A DNA stretch of 45,846 bases from Spongospora subterranea (GCA_900404475.1 OUQQ01000116.1:1-45846); one strand, 5' to 3'. Positions 21,811-32,868 are shown, counted from the stretch's first letter. Notes: generated by a model not told the origin, from the letters alone. Translations and numbers: made by a program.

Positions 21811-22254
21811 TGGAAAGCATTTGTCTACATCTACTACAATTTTTGATATAAATACGCTTATATTCTTGTCCAAACAAAAATTTGTCAGCTATTACGAAAG
21901 ATTTACACTTATGGTATCGCAAACAACAACTTGAAGACAAAATGTTCATAATTTGAACATCTCTGTACATAACATCATTAACATTTGTCTCACGAGAAGA
22001 GTATATACTCAAAATAACAGCAATATAACCACCAACAGTTCACGTAAAGAACCAATGAACACATGGCACGGAAGGACAAGCATTTCATGGGACTTGATTT
22101 TGCAGTATGGCGAAACCTTATAGTTTGTAATGAACGATCCCGAATGTTTCCTTGCAACAAGCAAACAACTTGAGCTGTATGTGACAAATTCATTTTATAA
22201 ACGCAACAATTAAATCTGTAATGGCATACGGAAGGCAAGGTCACTGCAAACGGG
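21811..22254. other. Intergenic between convergent genes
   Basis: This holds the 3' flanks of the GPI-like protein gene (plus) and PDCD5 (minus). It is AT-rich, with no supported coding sequence. No clear AATAAA was singled out for either gene. Confidence 0.5.
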
Positions 22255-23309
22255 TTATAGATCATAATCGGAGTCGTCATCACTATCGGCACTCCTGTAC
22301 TGTTTTCTTTGAATCTGAATAGAAAAGAGAAAACAATAATATCAGCTCAGTGATAATGCTAGCAGAAAAAACGTAGCATACAAGGAAAAACGAAAATCGA
22401 AAGTCAAAACAGTAAAGCCAATCATTGATACACTCGCCAGACAACAAATTAGTTCACAGAAGATGAGCATTTGTGTGCGATGGAAAACTGACTACGAAAC
22501 CCAAATATTACGCACAATGATAAACAAGCAGAAACAGAATTGAAGTTCCAGAAATTGCGATGACATGTTTATATTTTACCGTGACTTTAGAGGATCGAGC
22601 TTTCTCCTCGCTGATTGAGCTCATTAACGATCGAATCTTATCTTCAGTCACTCGCTGCATGACACCGCGTTGCGCTTGACTGACTATACAGGAGGCCAGG
22701 GTAAGCATCCAGGAACGAGAAATATATGGGAATTTACTCAGCATGTCTTCGATAGAGCGCTTTTGTTCCGGTCGAACCAGTCCGATTCGGTCCACTAAAC
22801 CAAAAACAAATCAGAAACAACATAACCTCAAGAGGGTATAATACAGATACAGATAAAAAAATACGGCACCAAGCAAGAACACAGAAAATGTACATTTCTG
22901 TAAAATCTAAACCACTGCCACGAAAAAAAATCATGACTAAACACAGCATAAACACGGCATACATCGCTCTCTGGCAGCGCCATCAAGAATTTGACCAAGG
23001 ATCATTTGTCGTCTTGCTTCCAATCTGAACCAAAAACATAACAAAAACTGAATGCATATCAATGAAACAGACGAGAAAAATCAGCCTTTAAATGTTGTCG
23101 TACAATGTAAAATTTGAGAAGGTTCAAGTTACAAACGGGTTCCAAAATTTGAAAACAGTCGGAACAAAACTGCAATCAACAGCGAAAAAGAAAGAGTACG
23201 CTTGCTGTTGTTCATGCTGTTTTTGAAGTTGGGCATCCTGAGACAAGTGAGACATTAGGGAGCCGGTAAAAAGGGTCAAACATATACTAACAGTTCCAGG
23301 TTGCTGCAT
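22255..23309 (-). CDS. PDCD5: PDCD5 family protein (programmed cell death 5 / TFAR19)
   Basis: Six minus-strand exons join in phase: 23309-23292, 23237-23200, 23024-22963, 22794-22738, 22683-22580, 22314-22255, giving at least 112 aa. The order matches the family: an N-terminal helix (QKQHEQQQ), LEARRQMILGQILDGAARERL (human RNSILAQVLDQSARARL), a turn with GLVRPEQKR (human ALVKPEKTK), the helices around EDMLISQAQRGV and EDKIRSLMSSISEEKA, then the basic/acidic tail IQRKQYRSADSDDDSDYDL. PDCD5 is a small helical nucleic-acid/protein-binding factor found in nucleus and cytoplasm. Introns of 54 bp occur twice. The true N-terminus is uncertain: the frame is open further upstream (LERRIRF) without an ATG, so an extra first exon is possible. 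Confidence 0.95.
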
Positions 23310-23422
23310 GACTGAGACTACGAAGCGAATTCGTCGCTCCAATTGCGAATCAGAATGACAATCACAATTTCAGACAAGTTTTTCAAAAGACTATAACACG
23401 AGATAGTGGTACAGTACTGAAC

Positions 23423-23644
23423 TACCGTATTCCTCGGAGATCTGTACCCCCCAAACCCTAAACTCCGTGAGAGGCTAGCGACATCATTATTGGCGCTACA
23501 TTTTTTGAAATATCTCTTTTGGATAGGGTATCGGATACCTTACAAGTTTCCCAGTGGGAAATTTACTGTATTTTACAATGCGTAGCTGTCGGGGCTTCAC
23601 GGAGTTTAGGGTTTGGGGGGTACAGAGCTCCGAGGAATACGGTA
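23423..23644. mobile_element. 222-bp MITE-like element with 48-bp TIRs
   Basis: The left terminal repeat, 23423-23470, and the right, 23597-23644, are perfect inverse copies except for one substitution (GGAGATCTG against GGAGCTCTG). The ends are TACCGTATTCC and its complement, so a TA target-site duplication of the Tc1/mariner type is plausible. The arms include CCCCCCAAACCCTAAAC, which contains one and a half plant-type telomere units. The interior has no open frame. It lies about 110 bp upstream of the first PDCD5 exon and could carry part of its promoter. Confidence 0.9.
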
Positions 23645-24625
23645 GGTGACCACTAATAATTTGCGCAACGCAACTCCTTCCGATGAAGTAATCTGCGCGA
23701 CACATCCCCGTCTGACGAAAATGCATCACATCGTAGAAATGATTGCAATTGCCACCAGACCTCTGTTGACTGTGTTTTGGGGATGAGGCGTTGACGCCTC
23801 GACATTATGTGTTGCTTATCCCGTTATAAAACCCGGAAAGGAAGCTATGTGTTCATTTGCAAACGCGTATAATTTAGTGAGCGTTCTTGTTCTTTTTGCA
23901 TCCTCTTCACTTATTTAGTCACAATGGATTGGATTTTCAACATCAGCTGATTTACTATTATTCTTTTTTCTTTAATAGGAGAGCGAAACAATATTTTGTC
24001 AATCTTTCCGTTTCATCCTGTTGGTTTAAAGAAAGAGGGTTATATATCTAAAAAGATTGGCGCTATGTTTGAGGATGTTTCTGTGCCGCGACAGAAAAAT
24101 ATGTCGCAGAACCGCGCTTCTCTTGACCGATAGGACATGGTTCAATTTTCACAATTCCATCGTGATGAGGACTCCGTTCCGTGTCAGGTTTATTCTCAGT
24201 CTGGCCCCAGTCCGGCTCATGCCGGTATCTTAAGTTGGGCACACGTGGGGCCCACGACAGTCTTTGTCCTTGACGCTCTTGAGCAACACCATGATTCGAA
24301 AACAGACATCCCATTGGTCGGTGAGCCAGTTCCTCAATGAACGCCCAGGTCCGCTGGTCTGTCTGTTTCTCGTCACCCAACGTCATCCTTGTATTTGATA
24401 CCAATTTCTTGTTATTCGGCCGTTCGGTCGATAATCAACTCTCGCGATTATTTGGTTGACATCCCTTCGCGTGGTTGGCGCCCCTTTCTCGTCACAACAA
24501 GATTACCTCATTGATAAGAGCCCTCGCTTTAATAGTTGTCGAGTCCAACAACGAAAACAGTTTCCCGTAGCGAGTCGTGGACAACCGATTTCACAGGCCC
24601 TGCGAAACATGCTGAAATAGGTTTA
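23645..24625. other. Intergenic; no confident gene
   Basis: The minus frame 24404-24063 (113 aa) is the longest. It has no recognised domain and is not a chromoshadow domain, despite lying 3' of the chromodomain gene. A TATA-like GGGTTATATATC occurs at about 24040. Confidence 0.4.
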
Positions 24626-25111
24626 TCACTTTTTAAGAGATGTATTTCGACCGAGCGATTTCGCACGTGAGGACATTCGTTCGAAGCGTCTGATTTCGGC
24701 CAGCAGAGATGGACTCGCCGAGGCCCTAAAAGTGTTAGCGGGTTCCCAGGTCTTCTTGAGATACCCTGTCCAATGTACCAGATATTGTAGTTGTTGTCGG
24801 ACCACCCTGGAGCCAACAATTTCATCTACTTGATGAGCTGGTTCATCGTCCGCCTCCCCAGAATTACCTCCAGACGATTCCGACCCGTTTATTTTCATTG
24901 GGTCAGAAACGGAACCAGTCGAGTCCACCTCCATTTCGTCCGAAGCAGAATCGTCACTTTCCTCTTCATCATCCTCTTCTTCATCCGGTTCCTCCTCATC
25001 AACTTCCTCGTTATCCGGTTCAACTTCAAATTCCTCTCTTGTCCGCTTTCTGGCCGATCTTCGCGTTGCGGTTGATCCCGAATTCGAATCATTGGGCTGC
25101 TTTCCTGCCAT
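24626..25111 (-). CDS. Acidic chromodomain protein
   Basis: A single minus-strand frame of 161 aa from the ATG at 25111. The N-terminal quarter is basic (RRSARKRTREEF, a likely nuclear signal). A strongly acidic block follows (EEVDEEEPDEEEDDEEE and Ser/Asp-rich sequence). Residues of about 100-145 then match a chromodomain: VDEIVGSRVV, QYLVHWTGYLKKTWEPAN. The usual stretch between the GY and TWEP motifs is about three residues shorter than in HP1 or retroelement chromodomains. The C-terminus is short and basic. Chromodomains bind methylated histone tails; the acidic linker suggests a chromatin factor. No integrase lies next to it, so it may be a host gene or a domesticated retroelement tail. 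The frame stays open 19 codons upstream of the chosen ATG. Confidence 0.75.
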   Translation of the reverse strand: MAGKQPNDSNSGSTATRRSARKRTREEFEVEPDNEEVDEEEPDEEEDDEEESDDSASDEMEVDSTGSVSDPMKINGSESSGGNSGEADDEPAHQVDEIVGSRVVRQQLQYLVHWTGYLKKTWEPANTFRASASPSLLAEIRRFERMSSRAKSLGRNTSLKK

Positions 25112-25600
25112 GACTCCCAGATGTGTTTTGAGAATGATTCGACCAAAGTCAAAGAAGTCTAGCCACACAGTAGATAAAGGATTTTGTTCGAAAACTGACA
25201 GATATCCAATGACTTATGGTGACCGGCTACGGGACCTTTCTTCACAGTTGTCGGAATTGACAACTGGCGTGAATAGGGGAAACTTTCCCTGAAATGAGAA
25301 TAAGGCCAATCCGGAACCAAACACATTTTTATGCGTCTATAAATCAATGAGAATCCTTTTGCACAACGATTTTTTGATTTTTTTTACGATCGATTTCCCT
25401 TAAAAAATCTGAGCTCAACATTCTAATTGGTTGAGCACATGCACTCCGATTGAAAGAGGGACAAGTAGCGAGAATGAGAAGCAGTAACCGATGATGTTAT
25501 TTACCTCAAAATAAACACGAAACTGAGAGCTTAGAGTAAACAAGAAGCCAAAACCTATTCCGAAAATTCATTACGTGAGTTCGTTTTATTCATCTTTTGT
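25112..25600. other. Upstream region of the chromodomain gene
   Basis: No coding sequence supported. It contains a TTTTTTGATTTTTTTTACG tract near 25370-25390. Promoter elements for the minus-strand gene were not identified. Confidence 0.4.
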
Positions 25601-26200
25601 TATTACAGATAGGTTCAATAAATCAAGGGTTTTCCGGCGATGGCAAAGTGTCAGGTTGCTCTTTGTTTGCTTTCACGGCTTCCTCAGCACCCTCTTGCTT
25701 TGGACGGTACCGACACGATTACTTTCATACACTCGGTTTAAAGATATACAATCATTGATTTAGAACAACGAGATGTGTTCTGCGCGAAATGCTCCAGAGC
25801 TGCGCAATGGCCAACGCCTTTTCTCGTTCAATAAAAAACATATCCTACACATTGTTGGCAATCGAGAAACTTGACCGCGAGATCAAGAACTCTGTGATCG
25901 TTGAATGTTTTTACGGCAAATTGACAATTACCGAGTAACCTATGCGAAACTGCTAGAACAAAACATCCAAAATTTAACGAATAACATTGGATTTATGTCG
26001 GCAATGAGCATTTCAACAAAGAAAAAGAGAAATCAAACATTTACGGAAATGGAGATCAAGAGTTAGGGAGAGCGCCATAACAACTAAACAGGTTTCTGAT
26101 CCCGAGAGTTTAAAGCTGGGCGAGGGAATTCTCGCAGCAGAATAGGTGTAACGGGTTGAGTTGAGTAAAGCGGCAGTACGATTCCGAAATGGCCATGCGC
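25600..26200 (-). pseudogene. Partial, broken copy of the ATP10 gene
   Basis: This stretch is a diverged direct repeat of about 28615-29165. It covers most of exon 4, the intervening intron and exon 5 of the ATP10 gene downstream. Matching blocks include GATCCCGAGAGTTT(A/G)AAGCTGGGCGA, ACATATCCTACACA(T/A)TGTTGGC and CA(G/A)GGTTTT near the stop. On the minus strand the GYVFLLDGKG region is frame-broken (a TGA follows GYVFY), and the exon-4 donor GTATGG has become TTATGG. About 60 extra bases lie in the exon-5 end. Because the intron is retained, it arose by DNA duplication, not retroposition. It is almost certainly non-functional. Confidence 0.85.
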
Positions 26201-26465
26201 ATCAAGATATATCGGCGCCAGCGTTGACGGTTTGGGCATCAATCGACTGTTAAATGTTGATCAATGTCGATGACGCCTTGTCATAGTTTGTGCGAACTCG
26301 GTCTCAGAGATAATTGGCGGCAGCATTATGTTTGGATGAGACTGCGATTGGGAATCCGACAGATTTTGAGGGTACTGCGGTCGTAGATTGGTGTTGTTTG
26401 TCTCGCAGGGCGGCTGCAGATCTGATGCTTTAAGGAAGCGGTTGCAATAGTGATTTCGCGAGAAA
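26201..26465. other. No gene recognised
   Basis: Short tract between the ATP10 pseudogene and the retropepsin relic. It may contain the decayed beginning of exon 4 of the pseudogene, but similarity is lost here. Confidence 0.4.
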
Positions 26466-27040
26466 TTAGAAGCTCTTTTCCTCTCTTCGGGAGAAGATTC
26501 TCGCCGGATGCCGTATTGTCAAAGGCGCCGGGCTGTTGGTTAAGTACGGCAGTGAGGTGTTGTGGGGTCCGACCGTTGCGTTCATCAAGGCCTCCGACCT
26601 GTCCATGATCATGACTGGCAGGTCGCGGTAGCTGGTTGTCGCCATTGGTCGGGGTTCGAATTGTTGGATTGAAGGAAAAGTCAAGTTATTTTTCAATGTG
26701 CAATTTCGATGATCAGTAGCAGAGCTCAAATTGCAGGATTACCGAGCAGTACTAGGAACACCACGTCGGTGGAAAGGGCTTCGTCTAGCCGAACTGAAAC
26801 CAATACCCGGCCGGTCGGGCAGATGGGATCTGAACCGTCAAAGGCTACCAGAGTAATACTTGAGACAATTTCACTACTTGAATGATAACGTGGAAGATAA
26901 CCGGTTGGGTTACGAGTTAAGAACTCAAGGATGATGAGGTTCACCGCTGAGCAGGAGTCGATGAGCGCGACACAGTTCTGTTCAGCAATCCTGATCATCA
27001 TTCTAGCGATCTGATACAAGTATTTGCTATAAAAAGCCAT
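26466..27040 (-). mobile_element. Retropepsin-like (Ty3/gypsy-type) relic
   Basis: The minus frame 27040-26726 contains NCVALIDSCSAVNLIILEFL and ends VVFLVLLGNPAI. The pattern matches a retroviral-type aspartic protease: ALID(T/S)G(S/A) at the active site and a (F/L)LG(M/N) strand near the end. The catalytic Gly is Cys here (DSC), so the enzyme would not be expected to work. The overlapping frame 26729-26466 continues in a shifted frame (CTLKNNLTFPSIQQFEP). No reverse transcriptase was seen nearby. Confidence 0.6.
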
Positions 27041-28625
27041 TGTACGGATTGATGGAAGAAGATGCTACTCAATAAGAGAGCCCAACAATCTGGTCGCTTC
27101 AAGGACCATATCTCCCAACTCATGGCCAGATAATTTCAGTTGTCTATAGTAGACCCGTACTAGTGAAAAAACATCGTTCCAGAGGTTCTTCAAATGTCCA
27201 AGAGCTCAGCCTGCGGCAATCCGTTCCAATCAACAAACAACTCAAGATCCTGAGTCTGCGTGTTCTGTCGACATCCCGCGAAATGTCTCAACCTCGTAAC
27301 TGCACTATCATACTCAAACTGGTCCTCGATACTTTCACTGAATTTCAGGCTATTATTAATAATGACACCTGATGCGATCGTCATGAACGACCATCCGGAC
27401 CCGTGCATCGCAAGAACAATTTATTGCCAGCCATCATAGCAGGGTCAGGATCTCCAACCAAGACGATATCCCAATAGTAATTAGTTTCCTTCTTAACTGA
27501 CGAGACTAAATTCGTATTTTCCACGATGCTCCTCTGAGACAGTATTATTCCTTTATGCATATTAATGAATCTTGCAACTGCTTTACTTCCTCTATTAGCA
27601 TATCCGCTGGAACTTGGACATATCAGAGTGGGCCATTCCTGTCCCCCCAGTAAAAGCGGTGACCGGGGACGTTCATCCTAGTTTGCTTGTCCACGATAAT
27701 CAATCGTACGCTCTCCTTATTTCGCCAAGGCTATTCGCTCTATTCCAAGTTCAATCAGAGCCCGTATTTAGGCCAGATATTGTTTATTAATCACTTATAT
27801 AGGACCATATCAATTATCCAATGTCACTGTAAATGATGCTCCAAGTTGCACATGTTGGTGAACTCTTTCATAACGGCCGGCATAAAATATGACTCCTTGT
27901 CCAGCGATTTTGACTGCTCTTGTACTGACAAAACATCCGCATATGAAATGTCGTTCGTTACGATGGGCAACACCCAGGAGGCGAGTTCAAGCGATTCGAT
28001 GAAAACACAAGAGAATTGGATGAGCAAGCATGATAACCGATTTCAGCTGACAGTCGTGCTGGCGACATCACTAACAAACATGTGATGAATGGATGACATC
28101 TCTGCTGAATGCGTCCAGATCGCTGCGAGACGGCAGAGTTGAATTGTTTGGAGTTGTGGCACCTCCAGGGGCAAAGCACAAATCAAGACCAAAGAGCATA
28201 TCCCGCTGCTCTCGAACGCCCGCCACAAAAAAAGAAAATTGGGTGTTACCGTGTTTGCTCTGCCCAATATTTCGAGCACGAGATGTGAAACAGTTGAATT
28301 GATAAGAAACATTTGATGCATAATTTGAGGGAGGATACGAGAGATACAGACATGTCCTAGAGCGAGAGGCGAACCTGGAGGTACAGTAGGCGAACTTAGA
28401 AGTAGAACCCGTTTAAAAATCAACACTTTTGCTTATAATGTGACTCGAATTCTTAAAAAACATTTTTTTTTCTTGCTCAGTTTCGCTTGTTCGCTCCCAT
28501 TGGCCGTCGCTGAGACTCATTGCGGCATTTCCACGTTCGGTTTCGTCGACATTTCAGCCATATACTTCTAAAGTACGCAATGTGAAAAAAAGTCAAAAAG
28601 CACCAAGGAGATAAATGTTTTATTA
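27041..28625. other. No confident gene
   Basis: Minus frames at 28426-28043 (127 aa), 28027-27824 and 27408-27190 have protein-like composition but no recognised domain and no proven splice joins. The one at 28426 has hydrophobic segments; the one at 28027 contains SYADVLSVQEQSKSLDKESY. They may be exons of one unrecognised minus-strand gene just 3' of ATP10. Confidence 0.35.
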
Positions 28626-30370
28626 TCAAGGGTTTTGCGACGATCGCAAAGCGTCAGGTTGCTCTACGATCAGCTCATCGTGCAATAAATTTAGATTCGC
28701 GGAGAACAGCGGCAATTGCTCTGGGCAAAAAGCACCAGAGCTGCGCCATCGCAAACGTCCTTTTCCATCCAATAGAAACACATATCCTACACAATGTTGG
28801 CGATTGAGGAAGTTGACCGGAAGAGTTAAACATTTCCTGTTATTGTTGAACGTTGCAACGGTGAAATCATCAAATTTATCGACCAAACTATGCGAAACTA
28901 AAACAGAATCGAGAAACCTTCAGAATCCGACAAATCTCGAATATAACATGTGAATTTATATCGACAATGAATATTTCGAAGAAAGAAGTCCAAAAACCAA
29001 ACAGTCTCTGGAAAGGGAGCACAAACTAGGGAAAGCGCCATACCAGCTAAACGATTGCGGATCCCGAGAGTTTGAAGCTGGGCGACGGCATCCTCGAAGC
29101 AGAATAAGTAACGGGTTGAAATGAGGGAAGCGGCTGCACGACTCCGAAATGCCAGGCGCAGCGATCTCCAGAGAAAATGTCGAACCAGAAAGCGATGCAC
29201 ATTGCCCTCGATCAAGGCCAGCTCAATGTACTGTTTCATCAAATCCAGTTAGCAATTGATAAAAAATGCAGTAAAAAAACATGAAATTAAGAAGCAATAA
29301 AATGCTAAAAAGATGCTGGTCGCTGGTAACAATTTAAAGCACACTAGTGATTTGTTAGAGTGAAGCTGGTTTGTCACTTCTCATCAGGTGTAAGAACCAA
29401 AACTAAAAATCAACTGCTCGAGGCAAACTCCTTGGCGAATTTACGATATTGAAACAAACACAATTAGCATTCGAATGATGAGAAACCAACTTGTTTTTGC
29501 ATCTGTGAGTTGGTTTTCATGAATGGGGCAAGCCACGATTGGAGAGCATCGCGGCCCGATTCACGAAATGAGACGCCAAGCAGCGAAATACGACCCATCG
29601 ACGCGGATCCAGGAATAAACTCGGATAAAATATGAGGAGCTTGAAACGACTCATTCACATCAAAAACTGAGTTCATTACATTAGAATATCATAATTGTGT
29701 TGTATGATCTCAGTTTTTTACAGAACGTCAACACGTGCTAACGAGTAAAAACAACCATGGATCATTTAACAGATATAACTGAATGATGATAGGGTGGTTG
29801 CACATTAATTATTAGTGAAACGCGGAAGCGAACAAATATTGAAATCGAAAACCATAACTGGAAAGTAGCAACACATCTACAATGAAGGAAAAACGGCGAG
29901 AATCTGTTACCGGGCACATCAGGTACGACAATGCCGTGTTTAGGGAGAAGCATCGAAGTCATTGGTGGAACGACGACCCCTTTAGTCGCGGTATACCTTA
30001 AGTAGTCACAGTTTAATAGCATACCGACAAGAAAAGTTGGGCCAAAAAGACATTGAACTAAAAAAAGTTAGGGTGGTGGACTTTTGTAAATTAAAGAACA
30101 TTAGAATTCCAAATTTGGATCCGAGTAGAACGGCAATGCACCTATCTGATGTAAGAGACATCATGGAGCAAAAACAAACAATTCTGATAGCACAGAAGAT
30201 AATTATTGGTACTCTTGCAGATCAGCGAAATGACCTCGATGTAGTGCATCTTCCCAGGCCCAATCTGCAACGCTGGGCACAGGATCATCAGATTTCTTAC
30301 ATTTCGAGGACACCCCATGTGGCAACGTCGTCATTCTACGCCACGTTCTTCGTAATAGAAAAGGTGGCAT
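28626..30370 (-). CDS. ATP10: Mitochondrial ATPase complex assembly factor ATP10
   Basis: Five minus-strand exons join in phase: 30370-30213, 29996-29911, 29666-29491, 29230-29044, 28897-28626, giving 292 aa (yeast 279). ATP10 works in the mitochondrial inner membrane on assembly of the Fo sector (subunit a/c-ring step). The N-terminus MPPFLLRRTWRRMTTLP looks like a mitochondrial presequence. A thioredoxin-like core follows: MGRISLLGVSF (family GK(I/V)SLV..), SWLAPF, LALIEGNVHRFLVRHFLW (family (I/L)N(I/V)EEN..KAWLV..F), RYLF, then the diagnostic CVGYVFLLDGKGRLRWRSSG. About 35 extra residues lie before CVGYVF. An alternative start lies 18 bp upstream (MLPICV). A decayed partial copy lies at 25600-26200. 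Confidence 0.88.
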
Positions 30371-30471
30371 GACGCATATCGGCAGCATCGAAGCAAAAGG
30401 AGCTTTCGTTTTGGAGAAGGATTCCGCATGCGATATACGGTATAGTATGGTATAAATACTGTATTGATAGG

Positions 30472-30730
30472 CACTCGCTATTCGACTGGTCCCTGGATAC
30501 ATCCAGGGACCAGTCGAGTGCCGTAGTACTGTACCCTCTACTGTATCCAGGGACCAGTCGAGTGTCGTAGTGGTACTGTACCCTTTACTGTAGGGTACAC
30601 CGTACTGCCGTGCTGAACTGGTACAGTACTGTACTGCACTGATTTGTTCAACTTTTGTTCAGCACATTGTGCGCGGGAGGTATTTCTGTCAGTCGACTGA
30701 TAGCAGGCCACGCATCAGTCGACTGATGAG
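30472..30730. repeat. Cluster of short palindromes and repeats upstream of ATP10
   Basis: TCGACTGGTCCCTGGAT (30482-30498) and its exact complement (30501-30517) form a 17-bp-arm hairpin with a 2-nt loop. The right arm recurs directly at about 30544-30564 as TATCCAGGGACCAGTCGAGT. GTACTGTACCCT is repeated, and GTACCCTTTACTGTAGGGTAC is itself palindromic (about 30579-30599). CAGTCGACTGAT occurs at 30690 and 30716. The cluster starts about 100 bp outside the ATP10 start codon, in its likely promoter. It could be nested small hairpin elements or binding-site palindromes. Confidence 0.8.
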
Positions 30731-31680
30731 ATCAGTCGCCCAGTACTGTAGATGACAATATTATCCATCCACATTTAGGTCCGTAAATGTATGCTAATAA
30801 TGTCACGGCATATATATATAATTTTTTTCGTGCGGTAAAAATGGAAAAAATTTTGTCATAAACAATCTGAAAAATTGATTAATATGTCATGCCACCTGAA
30901 AAATTCTCCGTTTTCGCTCGTCGCGCCATCTGCAAGAATCTCCATTTTTCCAAGCACAACTGTACATATACGAGTCATACTGTATTACCGGTAGCGACCG
31001 AACATCAACCAGGGGGTTGCGCCGCTCGGACTTTTCCTCTACTGTCAGGCCCCCAATTGGATACATTTTTGAATTTTGTCATAACAAGGGCTTGAGATGG
31101 ATAATTTTGCCCGTTTCACTGTGTCGTGTACCCTAATGCGGTGGCCACTGATAGTCGGTTGTAGTCGGTTGGTCATTTTCCCTTGCGTGGTGCTTGTCAC
31201 ATTTGCTGGTAAAGCTGTCTGCCGCTCAGCATGAGAATAGTGTTTTTTAACAACCGCACACCCAAGCCAGTGGGAATTGTCAAGCTATATTACGTGCTAC
31301 TTGTCACCGATGGCCATTGATCGTGTCGCAGATATCTGCAATTGGACTGATTGAAATGTGTAGCAAGCTGAAGCTGTTGCCAGCTATTGAAAATATCATC
31401 GTTCAAGCGAGCCATTCCCACATGATTTTCCAATAAATTCCTGGAAGTAATTTCAGGCATCAATTGATGCTCCCGACTGTTGTTGGTAAGCGACTATGGC
31501 ACGATGAGGGCCATGTCAATACAAACAGGTTAAATGGATCCTGATTTGGTGCTACAAACGTGGTCTATCGGAGCCATTACAGAAGTCTTGGCAACCGTCT
31601 AATCCAGAAATGAATATCTTGTTTGGACAGTTTCTGAGTTGAAATCGGTAAAACATGACACACAGACAGTTTGTGACAGT
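30731..31680. other. No gene recognised
   Basis: AT-rich sequence with an ATATATATATAATTTTTTTC tract at about 30812-30830. Plus frame 30889-31095 and other short frames carry no motifs. Confidence 0.45.
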
Positions 31681-31683
31681 TGT

Positions 31684-32868
31684 CTACCAGAGATTTCGGC
31701 AACATAACCGATATCTGATAAATAGTGTTGCAATGAAGACCTTTGAGAATTTTCGCAGCGGTGCTTTGCTGTGACGATGAATCCGATTAACTTTTTTGAA
31801 TATGTGACAGACCTTGTTAATTACGTGCATGCTAAACGCCCGCCGTTGAACTTGCGGTTTCGTAAGCGCCATTAAAAAACTTTCTTGAAAATGCGGCAAT
31901 CAATATCTTCTTGATACAGATCCAGAGTGCTCACGAGACGGCGTTCGATTAAACGACAAATCATCACTCACGTTGTACGTAATAAGTACAAAGTCCACCT
32001 GCTCACAATTTCCATTGGTGTATATTGTTCTCAACCCAGGTTCTATCTTGGACAGCGCTGACGATGGATGAGGGATAGTTCATTTGCTTGAACTCCCTCA
32101 TTCCCAGGTTTGCCCCAAAAATCAACAATGGCTTTTTTAGCTTGATGCCGAACAACGCAGTGACACGCTGATGAACCTGTCGTTTGTACGATCACTGTTC
32201 GATAACCTTTAGGAGCTAAAGATGACATTCCCGTTCGAATCGAAATCCCACATTGGTTTCGTCAATGTTAACGACACAATCCGGATCAAGTTTCGCACGT
32301 TTTACCTGCTCTTTGTCGTAATCAACAAACTGGTTGATGTGGTCTTGCCTGTATCGGGAGTTTGCACAACCAGTGCAGCACGACGTTTGACATACTTTGC
32401 TTTAGCCAAAATCGGTAAAGTCGTTTTCGAAGAACGTCCATGGTGGCAGATTTATCAGGTATATCCTTTTCAGTTAAACCGTTATCAAACGATCTCGCTC
32501 TCATAGCTCTGTCATGAAAGTGTTCAACTGAGTATAACATTCAACGTGTTTTGAATCACGCCCCTTGTTAAGAGTCTTAAAATGGGATATATCTTTGATG
32601 TCGGCCGTCAAGCTCTTTGATTTCGCCACCAACGTATCTGTGCTGGCGACACATTGTACTTCTTGGCTGTTGACTTTGAAAGACGCCTCGCTGGTGAATT
32701 ATTTGAAATGATTTCTGTACCGTTTGAATCACAAATGAGCAGAGGGATCCGTCCGACGCCCGACATTAAATTTGACGCCAAAACAAGTTCGGTTGAAATT
32801 GCCATATAGCTGGCCCCATTCAATGCACCAAGGCGCGTAAGTACAAGGATTGGGGCTACATAGCTCAC
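31684..32868 (-). pseudogene. Pogo/Tigger-like (CENP-B class) transposase, broken
   Basis: On the minus strand, in order: a helix-turn-helix segment (KSTAKKYNVSPAQIRWWRNQ, about 32670-32610), a CENP-B-type block (TLNKGRDSKHVECYTQLNTF, about 32575-32520), and the DDE core beginning VNVDETNVGFDSNG in a broken frame (about 32280-32230). GYRTVIVQTTGSSACHCVV follows (about 32205-32150), then WVENNIHQW (about 32030-32000). Counterparts in Tigger transposases are 'DET', '(V/I)...TG(S/A)....CTVVL' and 'W......W'. Stops and frame changes lie between blocks and the last catalytic acid was not found, so this is a fossil. Confidence 0.8.

Noticed and set aside
24063..24404. Chromoshadow domain 3' of the chromodomain gene
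   Set aside because: The 113-aa frame shows none of the expected core residues and is separated by stops.
27190..27408. Chromodomain-like phrase LELFVDWNGLPQAEL on the minus strand
   Set aside because: There is no TWEP motif or upstream strand, and its position relative to the retropepsin relic is wrong for a retroelement tail.
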